A stretch of DNA of 60,730 nucleotides. It comes from Alphaproteobacteria bacterium (GTDB lineage Bacteria > Pseudomonadota > Alphaproteobacteria > UBA8366 > Aestuariispiraceae). Where the stretch lies: the NCBI GenBank assembly GCA_006844765.1, contig SPJV01000212.1:1-60730 (forward strand), given 5' to 3'. This document shows positions 25,320-32,990 of the stretch, piece after piece. The first letter of the stretch is position 1, and every line of letters begins with the position of its first letter. The notes under the pieces are model-generated. The model saw only the letters and a program-made list of their open reading frames with translations. It was not told where the DNA came from and did no database searches. A program made the translations under genes and the position numbers.

Positions 25320-26720
25320 ATGGAACCGATTGAAATCGGCCTTTTTGTCACCGGCGGTCTGCTGGTCATGGTCATCCTCGGCATGCGGGTTGCTTTTGCA
25401 GCCGGGCTCGCTGGGATGGTGGGACTGATCTGGATCTTCTGGGCGAAGAAGGGTTATGACCCAGACCAGTTCATCTGGGCCCTGGGGATTGCTGCCAAGA
25501 TCGCCGGGCAGGTTCCGCATTCAAAGATCTCAACCCACGCTCTGTCACTGATCCCGACATTCATTTTGATTGGTTACCTCGCCTATTACGCAGGTCTGAC
25601 CAAAGCGTTGTTCGAAGCCGCCAAGCGCTGGATCGCCTGGGTCCCCGGCGGACTTGCCGTCTCCACAGTCTTTGCGACCGCTGGCTTTGCCGCAGTCTCC
25701 GGCGCATCCGTGGCAACGGCGGCTGTTTTCGCACGGATCGCGATTCCAGAGATGCTGAAGATTGGCTACGACAAGCGTTTCGCCGCCGGTGTCGTTGCGG
25801 CCGGGGGAACCCTGGCGTCACTCATCCCGCCCTCCGCAATTCTCGTAATCTATGCCATCATCGTTGAACAGGATGTGGGAAAGCTGTTGCTGGCCGGGTT
25901 CGTTCCGGGTGCCTTCTCAGCCGTCATCTATGGGCTGCTGATCGTCGGTATGGCGGTCACGCTGAAGACCGTTGGCCCGCCGGTAAGAGGCTTCAGCTGG
26001 AAAGACCGTTTGGTCTCTCTGCCACCGGCGCTGCCGATTTTCTTTGTCGTCTTTATCATCATCGTCTTCGTCTATAACCCCTTTGGCGGAGAGGCCTGGG
26101 GCACGCCGACAGAAGGCGGTGCAATCGGTGCCTTTGTTGTCTTTTGCATGGCGCTTTATCGCGGCATGCGGTGGGCTCAGCTGAAGGATGCCTTGCTGGA
26201 AACCGCGAAACTGTCTGTGATGATCTTCACCATCATCTGGGGTGTGCTGATTTATGTCCGGTTCCTCGGCTTTGCAGATCTACCCGGGGCGTTTTCGGAG
26301 TGGATCACCTCGCTAGAGCAATCACCGATGTTGACGCTGATCTTGATCCTGCTGGCCTATGCGGTGCTGGGTATGTTCATGGATGCGATCGGGATGCTGC
26401 TGCTGACCCTGCCGGTCGTCTACCCCGCCGTCATGGCCTTGAATGGTGGGGAGAGTGTCCTGGCCGCCGATAGTGCTTTTGGCATGTCGGGCCCGATGTG
26501 CGCCATCTGGTTCGGGATTTTGGTGGTTAAGATGGCGGAGTTCTGCCTGATCACACCCCCTATCGGCCTGAATTGTTTCGTCGTGGCTGGTGTACGTGAC
26601 GATATATCCGTCCAGGATGTGTTTAAGGGCGTCACCCCGTTCTTCATCGCCGATGCGATCACCATCGGCTTGTTGGTCGCCTTCCCCTGGATCGTCCTCT
26701 GGCTGCCCAGTTTGGCTTAG
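25320..26720 (+). CDS. TRAP transporter large permease (DctM)
   Basis: DctM-type permease of 466 residues with about a dozen hydrophobic segments. Family signatures include FATAGFAAVSGASVATAA, GGTLASLIPPSAILVIYAI, GMFMDAIGMLLLTLP and LITPPIGLNCFVVAG. It completes the DctPQM transporter and is the last gene of this plus-strand group. Confidence 0.93.
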   Translation: MEPIEIGLFVTGGLLVMVILGMRVAFAAGLAGMVGLIWIFWAKKGYDPDQFIWALGIAAKIAGQVPHSKISTHALSLIPTFILIGYLAYYAGLTKALFEAAKRWIAWVPGGLAVSTVFATAGFAAVSGASVATAAVFARIAIPEMLKIGYDKRFAAGVVAAGGTLASLIPPSAILVIYAIIVEQDVGKLLLAGFVPGAFSAVIYGLLIVGMAVTLKTVGPPVRGFSWKDRLVSLPPALPIFFVVFIIIVFVYNPFGGEAWGTPTEGGAIGAFVVFCMALYRGMRWAQLKDALLETAKLSVMIFTIIWGVLIYVRFLGFADLPGAFSEWITSLEQSPMLTLILILLAYAVLGMFMDAIGMLLLTLPVVYPAVMALNGGESVLAADSAFGMSGPMCAIWFGILVVKMAEFCLITPPIGLNCFVVAGVRDDISVQDVFKGVTPFFIADAITIGLLVAFPWIVLWLPSLA

Positions 26721-26756
26721 AGTTTCAGGACTGGGGATTGTGCCTAATCACGGTGC

Positions 26757-27203
26757 TCATTTGCCCGCCTTCCGGAGACGTTCAAGATGGCGACCCCAGC
26801 TTAGAAAGGCGGATATTTCATCCTCGCTGTATCCGAGAAGCCGCCCCAATTCGGTATCTTGATGATCAAAATCGGGGTTATCCCAATAGCTGGAGACGGT
26901 AAGTGGAATGGCTTTGTCAATTCGCCATGCCTCAGCCGGTAATGCAAAATAGAGATAGCGGATTTCTTCGTCTGAATCGGCGATTTTGACGGTTCGGACG
27001 AAGTCCCGCTTAATGATCTGGCCCGATTGGACATAGGGCTCGAACTCAGCATCAGGCAGTTCGTAGGTTGAACGCGTTGGTTCCGAAAAGAAGGCCAGCG
27101 GTTTTTCGCCCGCGAGCATGAGTTCCAACTCGCGGCCTTCATGCGGGCCTATTTCCGGCGGAGGCTCCTGTCGTTCAGGAAAATTATCGATATCATCGGT
27201 CAT
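26757..27203 (-). CDS. immunity-like paralog 1, unknown
   Basis: A 148-residue acidic protein of a family present four times in this island. It has the shared core GPHEGRELELMLAGEKPLAF, ELPDAEFEPYV, EEIRYLYFALP-x-E-x-WRI and the C-terminal LGRLLGYSEDEISAFL. It has no signal peptide or membrane segment. Size, tandem duplication, acidity and position beside a toxin-type fragment recall immunity proteins of polymorphic toxins. Function is not established. This copy has diverged furthest at the DNA level from copies 3 and 4. Confidence 0.75.
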   Translation of the reverse strand: MTDDIDNFPERQEPPPEIGPHEGRELELMLAGEKPLAFFSEPTRSTYELPDAEFEPYVQSGQIIKRDFVRTVKIADSDEEIRYLYFALPAEAWRIDKAIPLTVSSYWDNPDFDHQDTELGRLLGYSEDEISAFLSWGRHLERLRKAGK

Positions 27204-27290
27204 GCCTTCTATCTTTAAATGTCACCCATGGCTAGGCAAGAGACGGACCCGGACAATCATCAGGCGCTTAAGTCATCTAATGCTAAATAA

Positions 27291-27524
27291 CCCGCCTATG
27301 GAATGACGCCCTATCCTGATACGCGTATGTTTGATGGATTGAAGGCGTTTCAGAAGGAAAACGGCCTAAAAATCGATGGGATGATGAAGCCTGGCGGGCC
27401 GACCGAGAACACACTTGCAGCGAGGTCTCCAGTTTTTTGGTGCAAAATACGTGGGGCGCCGCATGGTGACGTGGAAGGCACGGGAATCTGTCCCGATTGT
27501 ACAAAGAAACGAAAACAATCCTGA
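27291..27524 (+). pseudogene. orphan peptidoglycan-binding/toxin-type C-terminal fragment
   Basis: The open stretch encodes PDTRMFDGLKAFQKENGLKI followed by DGMMKPGGPTENTL, the pattern of PG_binding_1-like repeats with a KPGGPTE motif found in large alphaproteobacterial toxin-like proteins, then a short tail with GAPHG and CPDC. No ribosome-binding site precedes the possible ATG at 27303, and a stop ends the frame just upstream. It looks like the 3' end of a lost larger gene. It lies between paralogs 1 and 2, on the opposite strand. Confidence 0.6.
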
Positions 27525-27564
27525 TTGAGACTTTAGTTTATCACCAGATTCCAGGATCCGGAGG

Positions 27565-28074
27565 TTATTCTGCGGATTCTACGCCAAATTTTCTTACCCA
27601 TGCGATGAATGCAGTTACTTCTTTATCCGTGTACCCCAGTAAGCGGCCCAAAGCAGCGCTGTGTTCAGGCGACTCTGGCCCGGGTTTTTCAATTTCTTCA
27701 CATACAAGCTGGTGGGCAGCGTCTATGCGCCATTCTTCTTCGGGCAACGCAAAATATAGATATCTGACTTCGTCAGAAGGGCCTTCGGATGATGAGTGGA
27801 CAATAAACTCGCGCTTAACAAACGTTCCCTCTCTGACATAGGGATCAAAGTCTTCGTCTGGTAACTCGAAATTGGATTGTGTGTAGGTGCAGAACGACGC
27901 GAGAGGTTTTTCACCGCGTAGCATCAATTCCAGTTCTCTGAACTCATGTGGTCCGACGCCATCAGGCGTACTGTCCGGCCCCTCAACTACGATATCATAG
28001 TAGCCCATTCCTACCTTCCCCCGCCAATACTCAATGTCTTTGTCTAGAGCCTTCAGGGATGGTGTCACAGTCAC
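27565..28074 (-). CDS. immunity-like paralog 2, unknown
   Basis: A 169-residue member of the same family, with a longer and different N-terminus (IEYWRGKVGMGYYDIV). The core reads GPHEFRELELMLRGEKPLAS, ELPDEDFDPYV, DEVRYLYFALPEEEWRIDAA and LGRLLGYTDKEVTAFI. It starts with GTG. It is the most distant of the four in the central region but shares the WRIDAAH segment with copy 4. Confidence 0.72.
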   Translation of the reverse strand: MTVTPSLKALDKDIEYWRGKVGMGYYDIVVEGPDSTPDGVGPHEFRELELMLRGEKPLASFCTYTQSNFELPDEDFDPYVREGTFVKREFIVHSSSEGPSDEVRYLYFALPEEEWRIDAAHQLVCEEIEKPGPESPEHSAALGRLLGYTDKEVTAFIAWVRKFGVESAE

Positions 28075-28119
28075 TCATCTTTGTGCCTTGCTTTGAGAGT
28101 GTGACGGCGATGCCAATTT

Positions 28120-28137
28120 CCTCGGGTCATGCGTTGC
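28120..28137. repeat. boundary motif of paralog units, copy 1
   Basis: CCTCGGGTCATGCGTTGC recurs as CCTCGGATCATGCGTGGC at 28723-28740 and 29433-29450. Each copy lies upstream of one paralog gene (copies 2, 3 and 4), so it marks the ends of the duplicated units and may be where they recombined. Confidence 0.6.
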
Positions 28138-28579
28138 TAGCTCTCTGATTCTGCTTGCGCCAATCAAGGTATATCGAAATTTCCTTTTCGCTATAGCCTA
28201 AGAGTTTGCCAAGATCTCGCTCTATCTGATCGAGATCCGGGTCCACCCAATTGCTGAAAACGGTAAGGGGGATAGCTTTTTCGATCCGCCATTCTTCGCC
28301 GGGCAAGGCAAAGTAAAGATAGCGGATTTCTTCGTCTGAACCGGCGATTTTAACGGTTTCGACGAAGTCCCGCTTAATGATCTGGCCCGATTGGACATAG
28401 GGCTCGAAGTCAGCATCTGGCAGTTCATAAGGGGACCGCGTCGGCTCGGAAAAGTAGGCCAGTGGCTTCTCCCCCGCTAACATGAGATCCAACTCCCGCT
28501 CTGCATGGGGACCGATCTCGGGCGGGGGCTCAGGGTATTCCCCATCAATATCAGTTCTGTTATTCATGCTATGAATCAT
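28127..28579 (-). CDS. immunity-like paralog 3, unknown
   Basis: A 150-residue member of the family. Its first ~23 residues (MIHSMNNRTDIDGEYPEPPP...) are identical to copy 4, while its middle (YVQSGQIIKRDFVETVKIAG) and following KAIPLTV segment match copy 1. The C-terminus reads LGKLLGYSEKEISIYLDW. AGGA stands close before the ATG. The upstream flank is nearly identical to that of copy 4. Confidence 0.75.
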   Translation of the reverse strand: MIHSMNNRTDIDGEYPEPPPEIGPHAERELDLMLAGEKPLAYFSEPTRSPYELPDADFEPYVQSGQIIKRDFVETVKIAGSDEEIRYLYFALPGEEWRIEKAIPLTVFSNWVDPDLDQIERDLGKLLGYSEKEISIYLDWRKQNQRASNA

Positions 28580-28752
28580 TGAATCCTATCTATGAAAAAT
28601 CAAGTTACGGTCAAACTGAGATTTTGTTCTTATAATAAACCTATATTACCGATTTTTTTGAATTATATACTGATAAAAACAAAATTATATGATCTAGTGT
28701 GAGCATGATTTTAAGGCGATGACCTCGGATCATGCGTGGCGGGCGGCTTGGC
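28281..28752. repeat. tandem duplication, unit 1 (partner 28991-29462)
   Basis: The 5' part of paralog 3 plus about 170 bp of AT-rich upstream DNA recurs at a constant offset of 710 bp at 28991-29462, around paralog 4. Both copies end with the same boundary motif and GGGCGGCTTGG. Differences are scattered substitutions, so the duplication is fairly recent but not the newest event possible. The 248-bp gap 28580-28827 holds no gene. Confidence 0.85.
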
Positions 28753-28827
28753 GCCGTTAAGTCATTCGACTACTGTTGGAACTGCTTTGACAAAATTTTT
28801 GGCGACTAAAGTGGCTCTGGGGCAAGG

Positions 28828-29289
28828 TTAGCCACCTTGTCCCTGGGATCGTTTCACAACGAAAGAACTACGATTTACATAGCACGCAATTTCGTGATCA
28901 CTGTACCCAAGTAGTTTGCCGATAAAAAAGGCATCTTCCTCAGTTTCAGTTTTTGTTTTTGTCTGTTTCCACTTGATCCGATGGGCAGCATCAATACGCC
29001 ATTCTTCATCGGGTAAGGCAAAGTAAAGAAAGCGAATTTCTTCGTCGACCCTGGCAATTTTGACCGTTCCGACGAAGTCCCACTTTATGATTCGGCCTGC
29101 CTGCACATAGGGCTCGAACTCAGCATCTGGCAGTTCATAGGTGGACCGCGTTGGCTCGGAAAAAAAGGCCAGAGGCTTCTCCCCCGCTAACATAAGCTCC
29201 AGCTCCCGTCCTTCATGAGAGCCGATCTCGGGCGGGGGCTCGGGGTATTCCCCATCAATATCAGTTCTATTATTCATGCTATGAATCAT
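28828..29289 (-). CDS. immunity-like paralog 4, unknown
   Basis: A 153-residue member of the family. The first two thirds follow copies 1 and 3 (PPPEIGSHEGRELELMLAGE, EEIRFLYFALPDEEWRIDAA), but the last third has a unique Lys/Thr/Glu-rich stretch (KWKQTKTKTETEEDAFF) before GKLLGYSDHEIACYV. The family pattern is thus a conserved N-terminal part with variable C-terminal part. Confidence 0.75.
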   Translation of the reverse strand: MIHSMNNRTDIDGEYPEPPPEIGSHEGRELELMLAGEKPLAFFSEPTRSTYELPDAEFEPYVQAGRIIKWDFVGTVKIARVDEEIRFLYFALPDEEWRIDAAHRIKWKQTKTKTETEEDAFFIGKLLGYSDHEIACYVNRSSFVVKRSQGQGG

Positions 29290-29847
29290 TGAATCTTATC
29301 TACGAAATAGCAAGTTACAGTCAAGCAGGAGTCTTGTTCTTTTAATGAACCTATATTACCGATTTTTTTGATTTATTGATTGACAAAAACAAACTTATAT
29401 GATCTAGTGTGAGCATGATTTTGAGGTGATGTCCTCGGATCATGCGTGGCGGGCGGCTTGGTGTCGTCGGTGGTTTGTCTCGGTGAAGACAGGACTGCTG
29501 AAATCCAGGCCGGGCGCGTGATAACCCTCTCGGGGCCTTGGTCGGTACTTTATGCCGGCGATGAAGGGCCGCTGTTTGGGCCGCGGGCCAAACACTGCGT
29601 CACCGGGGCACCGACCCCCGATACCGAACCGGCCGTTTCAATCCGCGATACGGATAACCGTTTCCGACGAACGGCGTCGCGATAACCGGCCCCTCTCTCC
29701 CCCTTAAGTAATTCGTTTCTTCTTTTCTGAAAGGGATAACCGGCCACACCGGTCCGCCACAGGACCGACCGCCGTCTTCTGTCCGGACCCGGCCCGCGCG
29801 GTGTCTCAACGCAACCCTTTTAGCTGTAACAACGCCGCCGGTTTGTG
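29290..29847. other. gene-free stretch, island junction
   Basis: The first ~170 bp are AT-rich and are the second copy of the duplicated upstream region. The rest is GC-rich with no convincing gene. It contains the near-palindrome GTTTGGGCCGCGGGCCAAAC near 29575 and the repeated GATAACCGGCC near 29683 and 29737. A 79-codon frame at 29446-29685 lacks a ribosome-binding site and recognisable features. It ends where terminase similarity begins. Confidence 0.6.
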
Positions 29848-30675
29848 CCCGAAAAATGGGCCGCCGGCGGGAAAGGAGAAGGCAAGTTTCGATCCCAGAT
29901 GCTGTTGGAACCGGTTAATATTGCGGGCTCGCGCCTCGATCCGGACCGGTTGCGGCTTTATGAGGCTGAGCTGATCTATGCGGAGCGCAATGGACAGCAC
30001 AGCCTCGCGCTCGGTGATGCACGGTTGATCTCCGCCTCCGCTTGGTGGGATCCGGCCTATGGCGGGACGACGGGAGGCGATGGCTCTGTCGTGGCGTGTG
30101 TCTTCACCGATACGGACGGCGTCTACTGGCTGCATGATGTGCAGTATCTGACCGCTGATCCCCGCGCCGCCCTGGATGAGGCCCGCCAACAATGCCGCGC
30201 CGTCGCGCAATTCGCCAAGCGCAACTATCTGCCGTCCTTAACGGTGGAGACCAACGGTATCGGGCGTTTCCTACCCGGTCTGCTGCGGGAGGAAATGCGT
30301 CAGGCCAAGGCCGGATGCGCGGTGCTCGAAGCGCATAGCACCCGGTCCAAAGAAACCCGCATTCTGGAAGCCTTCGAAGTACCCCTCGCGGCAAGCCAAA
30401 TTCGGTGTCACCGCCGTGTTTGGCGCACCCCCTTCCCGATGGAGATGCGCGAATGGCGGGCCGCTGGCGGTGGCCCCGGCGGGAGCGGCATCGGCGGCGG
30501 TTCGGCGGGCGCCGGCGCTCCATCCAAGGCCCCCGATGACGGTTTGGATGCGGTTGCCGGCTGTCTGTTGGCAGAACCCATCCGCCTGACCCGCGCCATC
30601 GACGCCCCCGGCACCCGCCTCACCTGGCAAGGCGCGGCCGACGGCGTCACGGCAAAGACGGACTGGAACCCTTAG
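29848..30675 (+). pseudogene. phage terminase large subunit, C-terminal remnant
   Basis: About 275 residues match the nuclease half of a phage packaging terminase: the linker PEKWAAGGKGEGKFRSQMLL, then WWDPAYGG with the first catalytic Asp, TVETNGIGRF with the Glu and DDGLDAVAGCL with the last Asp. The N-terminal ATPase half is missing, and a stop codon at 29827 interrupts the frame just before the similarity begins. A Gly-rich insertion (residues ~215-235) is unusual. No other phage gene is seen nearby, so this is a prophage relic. Confidence 0.8.
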
Positions 30676-30747
30676 AGCCGTTTCTGTATCACGCAGGCTG
30701 TTTCTCGATAGATATCCGCGATCCTGGTTGCTTCGGGGTGCCCAGCG

Positions 30748-32166
30748 TCAGATGCCGCGGAAGGCGCGGGTTGATGATTGGGTCAACCACCAGAAACGCA
30801 GCACCAAGGTGATAGCGGCGCAGACGAGGCCGATCAGTAGGCCGAGCCATATGCCGACCCCGTTCATGCCGAGCTCGAAGGCGAGGTAATAGGCGGGCAG
30901 TATGCCCAGCGGAATAAAGCAGATCGAGCCGATCAGCATTGGCATTTTGGTGTCATTGATGCCGCGCAGCACGGCGGTTGCGACAATCTGCAAACCATCG
31001 AACATTTGAAAGATCACCGCGATGCCGAGGAATGTTGCGCCGAACATCACGATTGTCTCTCTGGCTGGGTCATCGGAATCGAGGAAGACCCCGATCGCAT
31101 GATCGCGGACCAGGAAAATCGTCGATGCCGTGCAGGTCATCAGGCAGACGGTCAGTCCCAGATTGGTCCAGCCCCGTCGGCGGACCTCGTCCAAGCTGCG
31201 CCGCCCCGCCGCATGGGCAAGGCGGATATTGGCCGCTTGGGACAGACCATGTGGGATCATGAACAGGATCGAGATGACCTGAAAGGATACGTTATGGGCG
31301 GCGAGTGCGGTGACACCCACCCACCCCATCATAACGGTAGAGGCGGAAAACAGGCTGTGCTCAAGGACTGACAGTGCTCCGGCGGGCAGGCCAATAGAAA
31401 AAACCTGTCTGAAGCGCGGCCAGTCGGACCGCCACATTCGCCGGAACATCTCCAATTCCCGGAAGGGGCTCACCCGCCGCATATAAATGATGAGTCCGAT
31501 TAAGGTGATGCTATCAACGAGAAGTGTCGACAATCCCGCCCCCGGCAGTCCCATCTCCGGCGCGCCGAGATGACCCCAGATCAGCATCCAGTTCAACAGC
31601 GCATTGACCGGTATCGCCAATAGAACACCGATCAATGCCGGCATCGTCATACCATAGGAAGCCATCGTCAAACGTAGAGAGATGAACATACAGACCGGGA
31701 TTAGCGACCAGACGAGGTAGTTGAGGTAGCTTTGCGCCAGCGCTGCCAGTTCAGGCTCTTGGCCGAACAGAATTAGGACATCCTGCCCAAAAAAGAAGAG
31801 AAAGAGCGATGATGGGATAGTCAGCGCCAATGCCGCCCAGAGACCCTGGCGGGCGGTTCGTCGCACGGCGACCGGGTCGTCCTGTGCAACGGCTTGGCTG
31901 ACCAGGGTCGGGATCGCATTTAGCACCCCCATCGCGAAAAGCAGGAATGACACCCAGATCGTGACGGCGAGACCGGAGGCGGCCAGCGCTTCTTCACCCA
32001 ATCTCCCGATCATCAGGACATCGGTCGTCTCGATAACCATGACAGCGACCATTGTCGCGGCGATGGGCGTGGCGAGTGCAAGCGTCGCCTTGGCCTCCCC
32101 CCAATAGGAGAAACCGGAACCTGCATTTTGTGCAGGCGCTGGGTTCGTTGGCGATTTTGTGTTCAT
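30748..32166 (-). CDS. MATE-family multidrug efflux transporter
   Basis: A 472-residue exporter from the chosen start, with twelve hydrophobic segments and typical MATE sequences such as ATPIAATMVAVMVIETTDVLMIGRLG, NAIPTLVSQAVAQDD and FQMFDGLQIVATAVLRGINDTK. It would use a cation gradient to expel cationic drugs or metabolites. The ATG at 32166 gives the usual short N-terminus. The frame is open upstream, with other ATGs at 32244 and 32268, and no start has a strong ribosome-binding site. Confidence 0.88.
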   Translation of the reverse strand: MNTKSPTNPAPAQNAGSGFSYWGEAKATLALATPIAATMVAVMVIETTDVLMIGRLGEEALAASGLAVTIWVSFLLFAMGVLNAIPTLVSQAVAQDDPVAVRRTARQGLWAALALTIPSSLFLFFFGQDVLILFGQEPELAALAQSYLNYLVWSLIPVCMFISLRLTMASYGMTMPALIGVLLAIPVNALLNWMLIWGHLGAPEMGLPGAGLSTLLVDSITLIGLIIYMRRVSPFRELEMFRRMWRSDWPRFRQVFSIGLPAGALSVLEHSLFSASTVMMGWVGVTALAAHNVSFQVISILFMIPHGLSQAANIRLAHAAGRRSLDEVRRRGWTNLGLTVCLMTCTASTIFLVRDHAIGVFLDSDDPARETIVMFGATFLGIAVIFQMFDGLQIVATAVLRGINDTKMPMLIGSICFIPLGILPAYYLAFELGMNGVGIWLGLLIGLVCAAITLVLRFWWLTQSSTRAFRGI

Positions 32167-32335
32167 CGGCGGGTTATGCACTAACGCGCGGGCTCGTGAA
32201 ACGTCTTTCAACGCAAGGGTGATAGCCACCCTGATCCAAAGCATAGAGCCCCTTATGGCGCAGGACATCCCTGGCCAGAAGAGGCTCGGCTTCTCATTCC
32301 AACTATCGTCAGGACATAATCCGACGCAATTTGGA

Positions 32336-32395
32336 CCAGGAGGCGCTGGATTAGGAGGCGCTGGATTAGGAGGCGCTGGATTAGGAGGCGTTGGA
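32336..32395. repeat. 15-bp tandem repeat, four copies
   Basis: TTAGGAGGCGCTGGA is repeated four times, the first and last copies with one to two substitutions (CCAGG... and ...GTTGGA). It lies between the MATE gene and the 70-residue gene. The TTA of the last copy provides the stop codon of that gene on the minus strand, so copy-number changes would not alter the protein. Confidence 0.9.
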
Positions 32396-32593
32396 TCCGG
32401 TCAGGTGACCGCTTGGTGTCGTATGGACACGGTCCTGCCAAAGCTTGGCAACCCAGGTGCCGAAGGCGGCAAGCATCTGTTGGGAATGTTCTGCCCGCAA
32501 CCGATGTGCCTGTTTGATATAGGCATCCGTCAGTTCCGGTGTGATCTCGACTTCAACAGGCGTAAGCGCGGTCTTGGTTTGGTTCTCAATCAT
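32381..32593 (-). CDS. small protein, unknown (possible PHB-linked)
   Basis: A 70-residue protein starting MIENQTKTALTPVEVEITPE, with an amphipathic middle (AYIKQAHRLRAEHSQQMLAA) of the Y-I-x-x-A-x-x-L-R-x-E type seen in short alphaproteobacterial proteins. GAAGGAG precedes the ATG at good spacing. A PhaR-like palindrome lies ~125 bp upstream and a PHB-depolymerase-like gene is divergent. A role with storage granules is possible but not shown. Confidence 0.65.
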   Translation of the reverse strand: MIENQTKTALTPVEVEITPELTDAYIKQAHRLRAEHSQQMLAAFGTWVAKLWQDRVHTTPSGHLTGSNAS

Positions 32594-32716
32594 GGGGTGT
32601 CTCCTTCGGGTTAAAGGCCAAAAACACCCTCCCTGGACGTTATTCTTGGTCTTATTGGTCATTCGTGGTCTGGGTTTTACGAACTCTGCGTTTTACGAAC
32701 ATGGTGCCATCGGCAC

Positions 32717-32739
32717 GAAATTGTGCGATGCAGCAAACA
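32717..32739. promoter_or_regulatory. PhaR-like TGC-rich site, small-gene side
   Basis: GAAATTGTGCGATGCAGCAA continues the TTGTGC-NN-TGCAGCAA pattern. TGC-x3-GCA dyads are the known recognition pattern of the polyester regulator PhaR in alphaproteobacteria. The 397-bp gap 32594-32990 has no gene and carries this and a second site. Confidence 0.5.
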
Positions 32740-32812
32740 CAACATGCTCTCATGTCGCTGATCTTACAAGTGAATGAATGGAATATTATTATGTCTTCGC
32801 AGGCGCAATAAG

Positions 32813-32834
32813 AATTTGTGCGCTGCGACAAATT
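32813..32834. promoter_or_regulatory. PhaR-like palindrome, esterase side
   Basis: AATTTGTGCGCTGCGACAAATT (shown as halves AATTTGTGCGC and TGCGACAAATT) is a 22-bp near-perfect palindrome about 155 bp before the PHB-depolymerase-like gene. It is the most symmetrical of the related sites in the window. Confidence 0.55.
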
Positions 32835-32990
32835 GGAGGGGCGGGTCTCCAAAGGTGATTTCCTGCGTTGTATATCTTTGGACGCGATCCGGGCCGCTTG
32901 GCACGTGAATGTGACTGGGGCTGCGCGCAAAAGCGTCATAAGGTATGAGGATACTGAACACGCGCGTGGTTAGATAAGGAGTACTGTGGT

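Noticed and set aside
29446..29685. 79-codon open frame in the island junction
   Set aside because: No ribosome-binding site, low-complexity composition and no recognisable motif.
29290..30747. tRNA or attachment site for the phage relic
   Set aside because: No tRNA-like cloverleaf and no pair of direct repeats around the terminase remnant was found by eye.
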